Positions 63,800-64,000 of a stretch of 64,000 nucleotides of DNA are shown in pieces; within the stretch, counting starts at the first letter, position 1; each line of letters opens with the position of its first letter. A program made the translations under genes and the position numbers. Location: the NCBI RefSeq assembly GCF_003130795.1, contig NZ_CP029358.1:310001-374000 (forward strand), written 5' to 3'. This DNA is from Azospirillum thermophilum. Its GTDB lineage: Bacteria; Pseudomonadota; Alphaproteobacteria; Azospirillales; Azospirillaceae. Below the pieces are notes generated by a model. The model worked only from the letters and a program-made list of their open reading frames with translations, did no database searches and was not told where the DNA came from.

Positions 63800-64000
63800 T
63801 TGGCCGGCCCTCCGGCCAGCGCCGCGGCACGGGCGAGGTTGGTCTCGTACTGCATCTTGCCGGAGCGGTACTGCCTGGGCCACGCGATCTCCGTCAGGCC
63901 GATCTTCGCCGCCTCGTGCAGCGCCCAGGCCGGGTCGGCCAGATGCGGGCGGGCGACGGCGCAGAGGTCGGCGCGGCCGGCGGCGATGACCGAATTGGCG
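63796..64000 (-). CDS. C-terminus of a salicylyl-CoA 5-hydroxylase/oxidoreductase-like protein (5' part outside window)
   Basis: Only the last 67 codons are present: [40 protein letters not shown], then [13 protein letters not shown] and an Ala-rich end. This matches the end of the Old Yellow Enzyme-type domain, particularly the bifunctional salicylyl-CoA 5-hydroxylase/oxidoreductase (2-aminobenzoyl-CoA monooxygenase/reductase) group, as far as I can recall it. The gene would begin the operon that continues with the SDR, hydratase, dehydrogenase, thioesterase and RidA genes. Confidence 0.75.
   Translation of the reverse strand, partial: ANSVIAAGRADLCAVARPHLADPAWALHEAAKIGLTEIAWPRQYRSGKMQYETNLARAAALAGGPAK

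Overview
The window is a GC-rich, gene-dense chromosomal or chromid segment from a free-living alphaproteobacterium. Azospirillum or a close relative in the Rhodospirillales is the best guess. This rests on gene content: an Aer-like chemoreceptor carrying a PilZ domain, an RpoH sigma factor beside an Mfd-like helicase, a liv operon ending in a DUF6867-type gene, an LdtR-like MarR regulator, and a 2-aminobenzoyl-CoA (salicylyl-CoA hydroxylase) cluster. The assignment is an inference. No rRNA or tRNA gene was seen.

Layout. 1-7 kb: the end of an M23 peptidase gene, a LysE exporter, a small membrane protein, a divergent Mfd-family helicase and rpoH. 7-12 kb: a large CBM-like/beta-helix protein, a thioesterase and a secreted carboxylesterase. 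12-16 kb: an Aer/PilZ chemoreceptor and an Lrp regulator. 16-18.7 kb is an accessory patch: a DAPG-hydrolase-like gene divergent from its probable TetR repressor with a perfect operator between them, a decayed duplicate of the lrp gene, and a short CRISPR array with no cas genes in the window. 18.9-24.5 kb: a YcaQ-type DNA glycosylase, a nitrilase-fold protein and a translationally coupled winged-helix protein in one run, facing NAD synthetase. 24.5-29.5 kb: a tiny membrane protein, divergent GH4 and GH1 glycosidases, and an SbmA/YddA-type ABC protein whose ATPase motifs are broken. 29.5-33 kb: a flavodoxin-like protein, a BLUF photoreceptor and a second chemoreceptor.

33.5-41 kb is amino-acid metabolism: livHMGF plus a DUF6867-like gene, alanine dehydrogenase divergent from an Lrp/AsnC regulator, and a LysR regulator. 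41-48 kb: an orphan molybdenum hydroxylase large subunit and two c-di-GMP enzymes in tail-to-tail arrangement. 48-51 kb: acetyltransferase, CysQ, a DUF455 ferritin-like protein and an LdtR-like MarR regulator. 51-55 kb: an autotransporter. Directly after it lies a compact, complete-looking ribosome-mediated attenuator: promoter, leader peptide with Tyr-Phe and Trp-Phe codons, and three mutually exclusive stems. The only same-strand gene that follows it is a 55-residue ORF. This is the most unusual object in the window.

55.5-60 kb: two divergent polytopic membrane proteins with three apparent one-base homopolymer deletions between them, plus a family 2 glycosyltransferase, probably a surface-glycan or lipid-glycosylation locus. 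60-64 kb: a tightly packed minus-strand operon (salicylyl-CoA 5-hydroxylase/oxidoreductase C-terminus, SDR, enoyl-CoA hydratase, acyl-CoA dehydrogenase, thioesterase, RidA) that fits aerobic CoA-dependent anthranilate or related aromatic degradation.
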